The notes under the pieces: model-generated
Told to the model about the DNA's origin: nothing
Database searches by the model: none
Seen by the model: the letters and a program-made list of their open reading frames with translations, nothing else
Assembly (NCBI GenBank): GCA_905215055.1
Contig: CAJMOH010000060.1
Coordinates: forward strand, 1-14,335
Length of the DNA: 14,335 nt
Direction: 5' to 3'
Origin: an uncultured bacterium
Lineage (GTDB): Bacteria > Bacillota > Clostridia > Oscillospirales > Acutalibacteraceae
Position numbers and translations under genes: made by a program
In this document: piece after piece, positions 7,416 to 13,843 of the stretch
Layout: each line of letters opens with the position of its first letter
Numbering within the stretch: position 1 is the first letter of the stretch

Positions 7416-7655
7416 TCAAATTCCCTGGAAAAAGTCGTCGTAGCTGGGCACCTTGTAGATTTGCTTCAAGGCTTTCAGCAGGGACACCGGCACGTTGTAC
7501 CGTCCGTTCTCCGTTTGGGAAAGTATCTCCCGGCTGATGTCAAAGCCCAAAAGCTGCAATTGCGCCACGGCCATGGCCTGGGTCAGCCCGGCGGCTTTGC
7601 GGAGTTTTCGCAAATTGCCGCCCAGGGTAGTATTCCTGCGAAGCTTTTGTTCCAA
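7416..7655 (-). CDS. Small XRE-family helix-turn-helix regulator
   Basis: A 79-residue protein, probably a DNA-binding repressor. The frame stays open far upstream to 8234, but that part overlaps the neighbouring genes and rplM promoter and is not real. No ATG lies near the domain. The best start is TTG at 7655 (GGTGGGG lies 6 bases before it), giving a protein that begins MEQKLRRNTTLGGNLRKLRK; GTG at 7667 is an alternative. LGGNLRKLRKAAGLTQAMAVAQLQLLG followed by ISREILSQTENGRYNVP is a typical XRE helix-turn-helix, and KQIYKVPSYDDFFQGI is a usual C-terminal end in clostridial small regulators. It is divergent from the gene at 7772, with a 17-bp palindrome between them. Confidence 0.75.
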   Translation of the reverse strand: MEQKLRRNTTLGGNLRKLRKAAGLTQAMAVAQLQLLGFDISREILSQTENGRYNVPVSLLKALKQIYKVPSYDDFFQGI

Positions 7656-7687
7656 GTTGCACCCCACCCAACATAAAATGTAATATA

Positions 7688-7704
7688 TAGATTCCAAAAA
7701 TCTA
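7688..7704. promoter_or_regulatory. 17-bp palindrome between divergent genes (candidate operator)
   Basis: TAGATT and AATCTA arms around CCAAA. It lies 1 bp before the -35 box of the plus-strand promoter (7706-7734) and about 33 bp before the XRE start. That is where an autoregulating XRE protein would bind. Confidence 0.45.
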
Positions 7705-7705
7705 C

Positions 7706-7734
7706 TTGATTGTATAAGGGAATTCACATATAAT
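7706..7734 (+). promoter_or_regulatory. sigma-A-type promoter of the small protein gene at 7772
   Basis: TTGATT (7706-7711), a 17-bp spacer and TATAAT (7729-7734). The expected RNA start is about 30 bases before the ATG. Confidence 0.75.
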
Positions 7735-7771
7735 GGGAAGGAAAATCTTCCAAAATGGAGTGTGGTATTAG

Positions 7772-8032
7772 ATGGAAAACAAAATAGAGTATAATGCGGA
7801 ATACATGGCACGGGAACTGATAGAGCTCTGCCCCCAAGCGCCGGTGGAGCTGCTCCAGGAGCTGCGCTGGCTGTACCGCCATCAGGAGCTGGGGGCTTAC
7901 CTCTGCGGCCGGGGCCCACAGGAAAAGGAGAAGCGGCAGGATTTGCTGCGCCAGCTCCAGGAGGACGGCCACCCCGCCTACTTGGCGTTGGCGGCTTATG
8001 CCTTGCTGCTGGAAAGTAAAAATCGCGCGTGA
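7772..8032 (+). CDS. Small protein of unknown function
   Basis: An 86-residue protein. The ATG at 7772 follows GGAG with a long 11-base gap, so translation may be modest. It is rich in Leu, Glu, Arg and Gln and probably all helical, with no signal peptide and no clear membrane segment. It has two Cys, one in the N-terminal third and one near the middle (ELCPQ, AYLCGRG). No family is recognised. A strong promoter precedes it, and it is divergent from the XRE gene, which may control it. No terminator is seen before the rplM promoter. Confidence 0.6.
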   Translation: MENKIEYNAEYMARELIELCPQAPVELLQELRWLYRHQELGAYLCGRGPQEKEKRQDLLRQLQEDGHPAYLALAAYALLLESKNRA

Positions 8033-8033
8033 G

Positions 8034-8066
8034 AAAACAAGAGATAATACAGCAAAAACAAGAGAT
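8034..8066. repeat. 12-bp direct repeat upstream of the rplM promoter
   Basis: AAAACAAGAGAT occurs at 8034-8045 and 8055-8066, exactly 21 bp apart, which is two turns of the helix. It lies 46 bp before the -35 box of rplM. Possible protein-binding site or chance. Confidence 0.4.
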
Positions 8067-8111
8067 TGAGGGAGGATGGGAAAAGCCAATTAAAAAATTC
8101 AGGAAAACCTG

Positions 8112-8140
8112 TTGACACTGGGAAAAAGCTGTGCTATCAT
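8112..8140 (+). promoter_or_regulatory. Strong sigma-A promoter of rplM-rpsI
   Basis: A perfect TTGACA (8112-8117), a 17-bp spacer and TATCAT (8135-8140). The RNA start should be near 8147, leaving a leader of about 75 bases. Confidence 0.88.
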
Positions 8141-8146
8141 ACATAA

Positions 8147-8212
8147 GCGCTTGAAAAAGCGCCTTGTTTTGTTTGTTCACCTTTGGAAATACATGAAACA
8201 AAAGCTTGGAGG
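8147..8212 (+). promoter_or_regulatory. Structured 5' leader of rplM (possible L13 autoregulatory leader)
   Basis: The leader opens with GCGCTT / AAGCGC closing a GAAA tetraloop (8147-8162). A second stem can form between TTTTGTTT (8167-8174) and AAACAAAA (8196-8203), ending four bases before the GGAGG (8208-8212). An L13 leader family that binds the protein is known in Bacillota. The match to that family is inferred from position and shape only. Confidence 0.45.
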
Positions 8213-8221
8213 TAAAAGCAA

Positions 8222-8650
8222 ATGTCAACCACAATGCCGAAAGCCGGTCAGATTGACCGCAAATGGTATGTCATCGACGCCGCTGGCAAGCCCCTGGGCC
8301 GTGTGGCTGCTCAGGCTGCCGTGCTGCTGCGCGGCAAGCACAAGCCCACTTTCGCTCCCCATGTGGATTGCGGCGACCATGTCATCATCATCAACTGCAA
8401 GGACGCCGTCCTCACCGGCGGCAAGGCGGAGAAGAAGTACTACTACCGCCACACCGGGTATATTGGCCATCTGAAGGCCACCCGCTATGACACCCTGATG
8501 AAGACCAAGCCGGAGCTTGCCATGGAGCTTGCCGTGAAGGGCATGATCCCCTCCAACTCCATCGGCCGCACCGCCATGACCCGCCTGCGCGCCTACGCCG
8601 GCAGCGAGCACAAGCACGCCGCCCAGAAACCCGCTGAGTGGAACCTGTAA
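8222..8650 (+). CDS. rplM: 50S ribosomal protein L13
   Basis: A 142-residue protein of usual length. The ATG follows GGAGG with a 9-base spacer. The motifs are RKWYVIDAAGKPLGRVA near the N-terminus, GDHVIIINCKDAVLTGGK in the middle and VKGMIPSNSIGR near the C-terminus. It binds 23S rRNA early in large-subunit assembly. It forms the conserved pair with rpsI, 14 bp downstream. In other bacteria the pair is often next to the alpha-operon genes or truA; here it stands alone. Confidence 0.97.
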   Translation: MSTTMPKAGQIDRKWYVIDAAGKPLGRVAAQAAVLLRGKHKPTFAPHVDCGDHVIIINCKDAVLTGGKAEKKYYYRHTGYIGHLKATRYDTLMKTKPELAMELAVKGMIPSNSIGRTAMTRLRAYAGSEHKHAAQKPAEWNL

Positions 8651-8664
8651 GGAGGAGTTAAACG

Positions 8665-9066
8665 ATGTACGAATCTGCACCTTATTTCTACGGCACCGGC
8701 CGTCGCAAGAGCAGCGTCGCCCGGGTTCGTCTGTATCAGGGTACCGGCAAGGTCACCATCAACGACCGTGACATCGACGATTATTTTGGCCTGGACACCC
8801 TGAAGTATATTGTCCGCCAGCCCCTGGCCCTCACCGGCACTGACGAGAAGTTTGACATCGTCTGCCGCGTGTCCGGCGGCGGCGTTACCGGACAGGCCGG
8901 CGCTATCCGCCACGGCGTGGCCCGCGCTCTGCTCCAGTACGACTCTGAGAACCTGCGCTCCATGCTGAAGAAGGCTGGCTTCCTCACCCGCGACCCTCGC
9001 ATGAAGGAACGGAAGAAGTACGGCCTCAAGGCTGCCCGTCGCGCGCCTCAGTTCAGCAAGCGCTAA
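8665..9066 (+). CDS. rpsI: 30S ribosomal protein S9
   Basis: A 133-residue protein with GTGRRKSSVARVRL near the N-terminus, GGGVTGQAGAIRHGVARAL in the middle and the universal tail RRAPQFSKR, whose last Arg reaches the P-site tRNA. GGAGG lies just before the ATG. It is co-transcribed with rplM and followed by a terminator at 9108-9132. Confidence 0.97.
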   Translation: MYESAPYFYGTGRRKSSVARVRLYQGTGKVTINDRDIDDYFGLDTLKYIVRQPLALTGTDEKFDIVCRVSGGGVTGQAGAIRHGVARALLQYDSENLRSMLKKAGFLTRDPRMKERKKYGLKAARRAPQFSKR

Positions 9067-9107
9067 AGCTCTTTGCCGCTGGAAAAGCCGAAATCTACCA
9101 AGCACAG

Positions 9108-9132
9108 AAGCCCCCGGTTTGGGGGCTTTTTT
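9108..9132 (+). terminator. Terminator of rplM-rpsI
   Basis: A perfect 8-bp stem AAGCCCCC / GGGGGCTT (9108-9115 with 9121-9128), a GGTTT loop and a run of six T. Confidence 0.92.
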
Positions 9133-9697
9133 GCGCTCTAAAAAAGCCGGCGCAGGCGGCAGGCCCCACCGGCAAGGAGAAAAGAGGATCTTTTTCCACC
9201 CGTTCCCCACTCGGCCCGAATTTTTCCGGGAAAAATAGGGAGCGGGCTGTCCCCTTAACAAAAATTTTACCGGGATGGCAGGGCGGTTTCTGCATGTTCA
9301 TGCAAAAACGAGAACGTGCGTTCGACAAAAATCCGCAACTGGGGTTTCCGCGGCTCTTCGCGGGGGAAAAACGCTGAAAAATCCAGGAAGCTTGGGGGTT
9401 TTGGGGAACCGTCCATTTGTATGGGAAAAGATTCTTTATACATATGGTTTACAGAATATTCCCGAAAACACTGGAAACGCCTCCTTAGAAATGAATAGAA
9501 ATTCAAATTTTTTTCATTTTCTGGCCCTTTGAGAAGGGTGAGGATTCCGGATTTGATACATTTTGCACAGGGTAAAGTTTCCATAAAATGGCGGAAAATC
9601 AGAAATGGACGAAAAAAACCTCGAATTCCCAGGATTATGTCAAGGAATGGACTATTCAGATTTAGCAAAAGTGTATAAAAGAGACCGGCAAAAAATT
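9133..9697. other. Non-coding stretch of about 565 bp
   Basis: Open frames here lack ribosome binding sites and protein-like composition, and two of them run antisense through promoter or terminator elements. Visible sites are a palindrome TGCATG-TT-CATGCA (9291-9304), a LexA-like box (9312-9323) and a small CCGCG / CGCGG hairpin near 9350. Composition becomes AT-rich after about 9420. The following gene's promoter is at 9698, so most of this is upstream DNA and not its leader. Confidence 0.55.
9312..9323. promoter_or_regulatory. LexA-like (SOS) box candidate
   Basis: GAACGTGCGTTC, followed by G. It fits the Bacillota SOS box CGAACRNRYGTTCG except for the first base. No gene with a matching promoter is visible next to it, so it may be chance. 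Confidence 0.3.
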
Positions 9698-9726
9698 TTG
9701 ACACCTCGTCGTTTTTCAACTATACT
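9698..9726 (+). promoter_or_regulatory. Strong sigma-A promoter of the 3D-domain gene
   Basis: A perfect TTGACA (9698-9703), a 17-bp spacer and TATACT (9721-9726). The RNA should start near 9733. A short CCGCT / AGCGG hairpin (9738-9751) lies in the 35-base leader, just before the ribosome binding site. Confidence 0.88.
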
Positions 9727-9767
9727 AGCCTCTGAAACCGCTTAAAAGCGGCGAAAGGAGTATTGCT

Positions 9768-11189
9768 ATGCACGGCAGACACATGAAGAAAGCGCCCAAG
9801 CTCTTCGTCATTCGGGGAGTGGCAGCGCTGATCCTTGTCCTGGCGCTCTCCATATCCTCGTTCGCCACAGTGATGGCGAACACGGTTTCCGCCAACGTGA
9901 TTGACGGGGACCAGTCTTATACCTTTAATATGAGCAGCACTCAGCTGGATGAGATTCTGGCCCAGGCCCAGGAGCTTGGCATGGAGCCTCTGGGTCCTCT
10001 GGATGTGGCCGAGCGGGTGGAAAACACCACCACGGTGGTGGTCCGCCGGGGCGTGAACCTGACGGTGGAGGAGGCTGGCAGAAAAACTCAGCTGACCGCC
10101 TATCAGGGCGAAACCATTGAACAGGCCTTGCTGGAGAACAGCATTGTGTTACAGGAAGAGGATGAAGTCACTCCCAGCCGGGACACGGTGATAGAAAGCG
10201 ACACCCAGGTGGAGATCCGCCGGGCGTGTCAGGTGGTCATCATCGCGGACGGCAAGAGCCACAGCGTTACCCGTATTGGCGGCACTGTGGCGGACGCCCT
10301 TTCGGAAGCGGGCGTTGCCGTGGGGGCGGACGACACGGTAAACTATGAAAAGGACCAGCCCTTGTTCGACAAGATGCACATCCGCGTCACCAGGATGATG
10401 AAGATCCAGATCACCGCCGACGGGGAAACCAAGGAGTATGAGACCTCCGCCCAAACCGTGGAGGCCGCCTTGGAAAAGTGCGAAGTCGAAGTGGATGAGG
10501 ACGACCGGATAGAGCCGGCCCTCACCGAAAAGATTCAGGAAGGCATGGAGATCACCGTCCGCCGGGTAGAGGTAAAGGAAGAGGTGGAGACGGAGGAGGT
10601 CCCCTATGAGACCGAGTATCAGGACACCGATTCTCTTTACCAGGGCGAAACCCAGGTGAAAACCGAAGGGACTCCCGGTGAGAAGGAGGTCACCTATTTG
10701 GTGACCTATGTGGACGGCGAGGAGGAGAGCCGGGAGAAGGATTCGGAGGAAGTGACCAAGGAGCCCGTCAGCGAAGTGGTGCTCCGGGGTACCGCCGAAA
10801 GAGAGAACACCTCCGGCGGCATTGACGTGGAGGGCGGCAACGGCACCGGAGAGGTGGCCGGCACCTTCACCGACATGTACGGCAACACCGTCTCTTACAG
10901 CTCCATGATGACCGGCACCTGTACGGCTTATTCCGTGCCTGGAGGCACCACCTCTCTGGGCTGGGATGCCGTGTACGGCGTGGTGGCGGTCAACCCCAAC
11001 ATCATTCCCTATGGAACCAAGATGTACATCACCTCTCCTGATGGCAGCGTGGTCTACGGCTACGGTGTGGCCGGCGATACCGGCGGAGCGGCCATGGCCG
11101 GCGAGATCATTGCCGACCTGTGCTACAACACCATTGAGGAGTGCAGTCAGATTGGCCGGCGGGAAATGGTGATTTACATTCTCTCCTAA
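9768..11189 (+). CDS. Secreted cell-wall protein with DUF348, G5 and 3D domains (YabE/RpfB type)
   Basis: A 473-residue protein. The ATG at 9768 follows AAAGGAG with a 7-base spacer. A signal peptide or anchor covers about 11-38 (ends FATVMANTVSA). Three DUF348-like repeats follow at about 90-151, 155-208 and 212-266, then a G5 domain at about 268-343 (YETEYQDTDSLYQGETQVKTEGTPGEKEVTYLV...). A Gly-rich linker leads to a C-terminal 3D domain (about 380-473; TCTAYS, YGVVAVNPNIIPYGTKMYI, AGDTGG, MVIYIL). This layout is that of YabE/RpfB-like proteins, where the 3D domain is a double-psi beta-barrel related to lytic transglycosylases that cut peptidoglycan. The first of the three Asp that name the domain is Asn409 here; Asp437 and Asp450 remain. 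It probably acts outside the cell during wall turnover or sporulation/germination. The gene stands alone. Confidence 0.9.
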   Translation: MHGRHMKKAPKLFVIRGVAALILVLALSISSFATVMANTVSANVIDGDQSYTFNMSSTQLDEILAQAQELGMEPLGPLDVAERVENTTTVVVRRGVNLTVEEAGRKTQLTAYQGETIEQALLENSIVLQEEDEVTPSRDTVIESDTQVEIRRACQVVIIADGKSHSVTRIGGTVADALSEAGVAVGADDTVNYEKDQPLFDKMHIRVTRMMKIQITADGETKEYETSAQTVEAALEKCEVEVDEDDRIEPALTEKIQEGMEITVRRVEVKEEVETEEVPYETEYQDTDSLYQGETQVKTEGTPGEKEVTYLVTYVDGEEESREKDSEEVTKEPVSEVVLRGTAERENTSGGIDVEGGNGTGEVAGTFTDMYGNTVSYSSMMTGTCTAYSVPGGTTSLGWDAVYGVVAVNPNIIPYGTKMYITSPDGSVVYGYGVAGDTGGAAMAGEIIADLCYNTIEECSQIGRREMVIYILS

Positions 11190-11206
11190 CAAATGAAAAA
11201 GCGTTT

Positions 11207-11240
11207 CAGGGCGTGTCCAGGAGGGCGCGCCCTGTTTCTG
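11207..11240 (+). terminator. Terminator of the 3D-domain gene
   Basis: A 10-bp stem (11207-11216 with 11225-11234, two G-U pairs) with an 8-base loop, followed by the interrupted T tract GTTTCTGTTT. It is probably functional but not strong. Confidence 0.6.
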
Positions 11241-11251
11241 TTTGGGGCGGG

Positions 11252-11280
11252 TTGTTTTTTCCGCTGCTTTCCAGTATAAT
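11252..11280 (+). promoter_or_regulatory. sigma-A-type promoter of the 11309-12602 operon
   Basis: TTGTTT (11252-11257), a 17-bp spacer and a perfect TATAAT (11275-11280). The leader is only about 22 bases. Confidence 0.75.
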
Positions 11281-11308
11281 AAGCAGAGATTCTGGAAGGA
11301 GGATGGCT

Positions 11309-11629
11309 GTGGACATCATATACGCCATTGTAATGCTGATTGCCGGGCTGATTTTGATTGTTTCTCTCTCCAAGGAGAACAAGGTCTTTTATGTGGCGGG
11401 CGGATACTTCCTGCTGCTGGGGATCTGGTGGCTGGCAGACTTTTTTCAGAAGGACGTGAATCTGTTCGCCGGCGGCTGGGGCATCGCTTTTAAGGTCCTT
11501 ACGGTGGCGGTGCTGGTGGTGCTGGTCCTGGTGTTTGTCCGGGAGTACCGGGCCAACCGGCGGAAAAGCCGGGAGGAGGCGGAGCCTCAGAAGGAGGAGA
11601 GTCCGGAGGACCAGGACGGGCTGTTTTGA
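11309..11629 (+). CDS. Small membrane protein, function unknown
   Basis: A 106-residue protein. The start is GTG at 11309: AAGGAGG (11296-11302) lies 6 bases before it, while the ATG at 11303 touches that site and cannot be used well. Three predicted membrane helices lie at about 2-20, 25-46 and 53-76 (IIYAIVMLIAGLILIV, VFYVAGGYFLLLGIWWLADFF, IAFKVLTVAVLVVLVLVFV). A charged cytoplasmic tail of about 30 residues, rich in Arg then Glu, follows. No family is recognised. It is the first gene of a likely two-gene operon with the AEC transporter, whose start is 40 bp further on. Confidence 0.7.
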   Translation: MDIIYAIVMLIAGLILIVSLSKENKVFYVAGGYFLLLGIWWLADFFQKDVNLFAGGWGIAFKVLTVAVLVVLVLVFVREYRANRRKSREEAEPQKEESPEDQDGLF

Positions 11630-11669
11630 TGGACGGAAAGCGGTTTTTTAGGGGAAAGAGGGATTGTCT

Positions 11670-12602
11670 GTGGAAGCGATGCTCACCATTATCAGCAAGG
11701 TTGTGGTGATGCTCATCCTGATACTGGTGGGCTACTTTGTGACGAAGAAGGGCTGGATGACCGACCGGGGAACCTCGGAGATAAACACTCTGCTGCTGCA
11801 GATTGTGACCCCCTGTCTGATTGTCAATTCCTTTCTCACCTCGGAGGACACCCTCAGCGCTTGGGAGCTGTTGCTTTCGGTGGGAACCTCGGCCCTGGCC
11901 ATCGCCCTGAGCATTGGCCTGAGCTACGGCTTTTTCCGCAAAGAGCCGGAAGGCCGGAGGAAGGTGCTGCGCTTCGCGGTGGACTTCAGCAACGCGGGCT
12001 TTATGGGCCTGCCGCTGGTGGAGGGCATTGTGGGCAGCAAGGGCGTGATGTACGGCTCCTTCTTTATTGTGGTGTTCAACCTGTTCTGCTGGACCTATGG
12101 CTTTCGGATGATGAGCGGCGGTCAAAGGATGAGCTGGAAGGTGCTGCTGCTGAATCCAGGGATTATCGGGCTGGTGTTTGGCCTGCCCATCTATTTTCTG
12201 GACCTGCGCCTGCCTGGGCTGATTTCCGAGCCGGTGGGCTTTTTGGCAGCGCTGAACACTCCCCTGGCCATGATTGTCATTGGAAGCTATGTGGCCAAGG
12301 TGGATCTGCACTCTTTTGTGTCGGACCTGGCGGTGTACAAGGCGGCGGCCCTGCGGCTGCTGGCGGCGCCGGGAGTGTTTCTGCTGTGCCTGCTGCTGAT
12401 CCGGCCGGAGCCAACCCTGTTTGTCACCAGCGTGATTCAGGCGGCCTGTCCGGTGGCGGCCAACACCGTGCTGTTTGCCGTGCAGTACAAGTGCGATTCT
12501 CCCCTGGCCTCCAAAACCGTGGCGGTAAGCACGGTGCTTTCCATTTTCACCATTCCGCTGATGACGATTCTGGCCCAAGCGGCCTGCCAGCTGCTTGCCT
12601 GA
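11670..12602 (+). CDS. AEC-family (auxin efflux carrier-like) transporter
   Basis: A 310-residue membrane protein of the usual AEC length with about 10 helices. The start GTG at 11670 is preferred, with GAGGG 7 bases upstream. The TTG at 11664 touches that site, and the ATG at 11679 is further away but possible. LLLQIVTPCLIVNSF near the N-terminus, FSNAGFMGLPLVEGIVG in the middle and SVIQAACPVAANTVLFAVQY near the C-terminus are typical AEC signatures. The family exports organic anions such as malate or other carboxylates. The substrate here cannot be inferred. It follows the small membrane protein gene and ends before a strong terminator at 12665-12698. Confidence 0.88.
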   Translation: MEAMLTIISKVVVMLILILVGYFVTKKGWMTDRGTSEINTLLLQIVTPCLIVNSFLTSEDTLSAWELLLSVGTSALAIALSIGLSYGFFRKEPEGRRKVLRFAVDFSNAGFMGLPLVEGIVGSKGVMYGSFFIVVFNLFCWTYGFRMMSGGQRMSWKVLLLNPGIIGLVFGLPIYFLDLRLPGLISEPVGFLAALNTPLAMIVIGSYVAKVDLHSFVSDLAVYKAAALRLLAAPGVFLLCLLLIRPEPTLFVTSVIQAACPVAANTVLFAVQYKCDSPLASKTVAVSTVLSIFTIPLMTILAQAACQLLA

Positions 12603-12624
12603 CGGGCGCCGTTCCTATTATAAT
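12595..12624 (+). promoter_or_regulatory. Promoter-like element overlapping the AEC stop codon
   Basis: TTGCCT (12595-12600), an 18-bp spacer and TATAAT (12619-12624). The -10 box lies inside CTATTATAATAGTATA (12615-12630), the same 16 bases as at the ttcA-like promoter. A transcript from here would reach the terminator after only about 65-70 bases. Confidence 0.45.
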
Positions 12625-12664
12625 AGTATATATAGTGTGCAAAGAGAAAGACAGCACAAGACAA

Positions 12665-12698
12665 GGGGCTTCGAAGGCGCTTCGAAGCTCCTGTTTTT
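12665..12698 (+). terminator. Strong terminator after the AEC gene
   Basis: A 12-bp stem (12665-12676 with 12680-12691, one G-U pair) with a GCG loop, then TGTTTTT. Confidence 0.85.
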
Positions 12699-12773
12699 CT
12701 GCCCCTGGGCGGGATTCCCAAAAAAGCGGTTTCCAAGCCCGGGAATTTGTAGCAGCCGGGCCGCGGCTTTTCG

Positions 12774-12802
12774 TTGAAAAAAAGCTGTGCATCGTGTACA
12801 AT
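12774..12802 (+). promoter_or_regulatory. sigma-A-type promoter of the rpe operon
   Basis: TTGAAA (12774-12779), a 17-bp spacer and TACAAT (12797-12802). It lies 36 bp before the ATG of the epimerase gene. Confidence 0.75.
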
Positions 12803-12838
12803 TAAAATGAGAAAAATTTGGGAAAGGACGGGATCGTC

Positions 12839-13513
12839 ATGGCTTATGTGGCGCCCTCGCTTTTGGCGGCGGATTTCTCCGCCCTGGGAGCGGAGCTGGA
12901 ACGGGTGCGGGAGGCGGAGATCCTCCACATTGACATCATGGATGGAAGCTTTGTGCCAAACCTGAGCATGGGACCCCAGGTTGTAGAGGCGCTGCGGGGG
13001 AAGTCGGAGCAGGTGTTTGACGTACACCTGATGCTGCTCCATCCCCAGATGTACATTCCCGTGTTCCGAAAGGCCGGAGCGGATTGGCTGACCTTTCATG
13101 TGGAGTGTGCCGACGATCCCACCCAGGTGCTGGACGCCATTGAGAAAAGCGGCGCCAAGCCGGGGATGGCTCTGCGGCCCGGCACGCCGGTGGAGGCCCT
13201 GTTCCCCTATGGCCAGCGGCTGCACAGCGTCACGGTGATGACGGTGGAGCCGGGCTTTGGAGGCCAGGAGCTGAAAAAGGAGCCTTTGAAAAAGATTCTG
13301 GAGCTGAAGCGGCGGTTTCCCCAGCTGCTGGTGGAGGTGGACGGCGGGGTTAACCAGGAGACGGCTCCCCAGGTGCTGGAGGCCGGCGCGGACGTGCTGA
13401 TTGCCGGGACCGCGGTATTTGGGGCGAAGAATCCCCGCCAGGCCATGAATCTGCTGTTGGGTCAGAGCCTGCTGGGGTCACCATGGCCGAGCCTTCGCCA
13501 TACAATAAAATAA
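12839..13513 (+). CDS. rpe: Ribulose-phosphate 3-epimerase
   Basis: A 224-residue cytoplasmic TIM-barrel enzyme that converts ribulose 5-phosphate to xylulose 5-phosphate in the pentose phosphate pathway. The start is ATG 12839 (MAYVAPSLLAADF), with GGAAAGGA about 10 bases upstream; a TTG at 12818 is less likely because it leaves no room for a site. Metal and catalytic residues are in place: His30 and Asp32 (HIDIMDGSFVPN), His63 (DVHLM) and Asp168 (EVDGGV). The phosphate-binding motifs EPGFGGQ (137-143) and IAGTAVFG (188-195) are also present. The last dozen residues (GSPWPSLRHTIK) go beyond the usual end. In many Bacillota rpe sits with the rsgA/prkC genes; here it is next to a MecA-like gene. 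Confidence 0.95.
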   Translation: MAYVAPSLLAADFSALGAELERVREAEILHIDIMDGSFVPNLSMGPQVVEALRGKSEQVFDVHLMLLHPQMYIPVFRKAGADWLTFHVECADDPTQVLDAIEKSGAKPGMALRPGTPVEALFPYGQRLHSVTVMTVEPGFGGQELKKEPLKKILELKRRFPQLLVEVDGGVNQETAPQVLEAGADVLIAGTAVFGAKNPRQAMNLLLGQSLLGSPWPSLRHTIK

Positions 13514-13534
13514 AAACCCTGCGAGGTGCTGCTC

Positions 13535-13843
13535 TTGCGATTGAAACGGCCCGTGCAGCCCCTTGTTTTCCAATTTGAGCAGGCGAGCGCCCTTTGCTCC
13601 GCCGCCGCGGCCCTGTATCAAGACCTGCCTGGGCTGAAGTCCTCCCTGTGCCTGTACCGGGGCGGCTATTATTTGAAGGCGTCGGCCGCGCTCAGCCAGC
13701 GGCCGGCGGTGCGCCGGGCGGCGGCTCCTTACGGGCGGGCGCTTGGCTCCTGCCCTGTATTTTACGCCTACTGCGAGGAGCATGGCCTGTGCCTCTCCAC
13801 CAACGCGGTGGGGGAGCTGGGCAGGGCGCTTTGGGGCAAATGA
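13535..13843 (+). CDS. Very short MecA-like adaptor, C-terminal domain only
   Basis: A 102-residue protein. The TTG at 13535 has GAGG 8 bases upstream; a GTG at 13526 overlaps that site. The body resembles the C-terminal domain of MecA. LVFQFEQASALCSAAAALY (10-28) fits its first helix, LKSSLCLYRGGYYLKAS (34-50) its SSLYk-YYL strands, and the APYG and EEHG stretches (64-67, 81-84) with LSTNAVGELGRALW (87-100) its final EHG and helix. In MecA this domain binds ClpC and activates the ClpCP protease, while a separate N-terminal domain binds the substrate. No N-terminal domain is present. It starts 21 bp after rpe and is probably co-transcribed. The match is by eye and function is inferred. Confidence 0.65.
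   Translation: MRLKRPVQPLVFQFEQASALCSAAAALYQDLPGLKSSLCLYRGGYYLKASAALSQRPAVRRAAAPYGRALGSCPVFYAYCEEHGLCLSTNAVGELGRALWGK

Noticed and set aside
7758..7771. GTGTGGTATTA string before the gene at 7772, shared with the 5S promoter
   Set aside because: A -10 box here would place the RNA start inside the coding region, and no -35 box is present; likely coincidence.
7656..8234. Upstream extension of the XRE reading frame to an ATG at 8234
   Set aside because: It would overlap the whole opposite-strand small gene and the rplM promoter and leader, the translated part has no protein-like features, and only the last 79 residues match a known fold.
9095..9328. 77-codon minus-strand frame next to the LexA-like box
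   Set aside because: It runs through the rpsI terminator and has no ribosome binding site or recognisable domain.
9267..9719. 150-codon frame on the minus strand before the 3D-domain gene
   Set aside because: It starts inside the promoter of the 3D gene, has no ribosome binding site, and its product resembles no protein.
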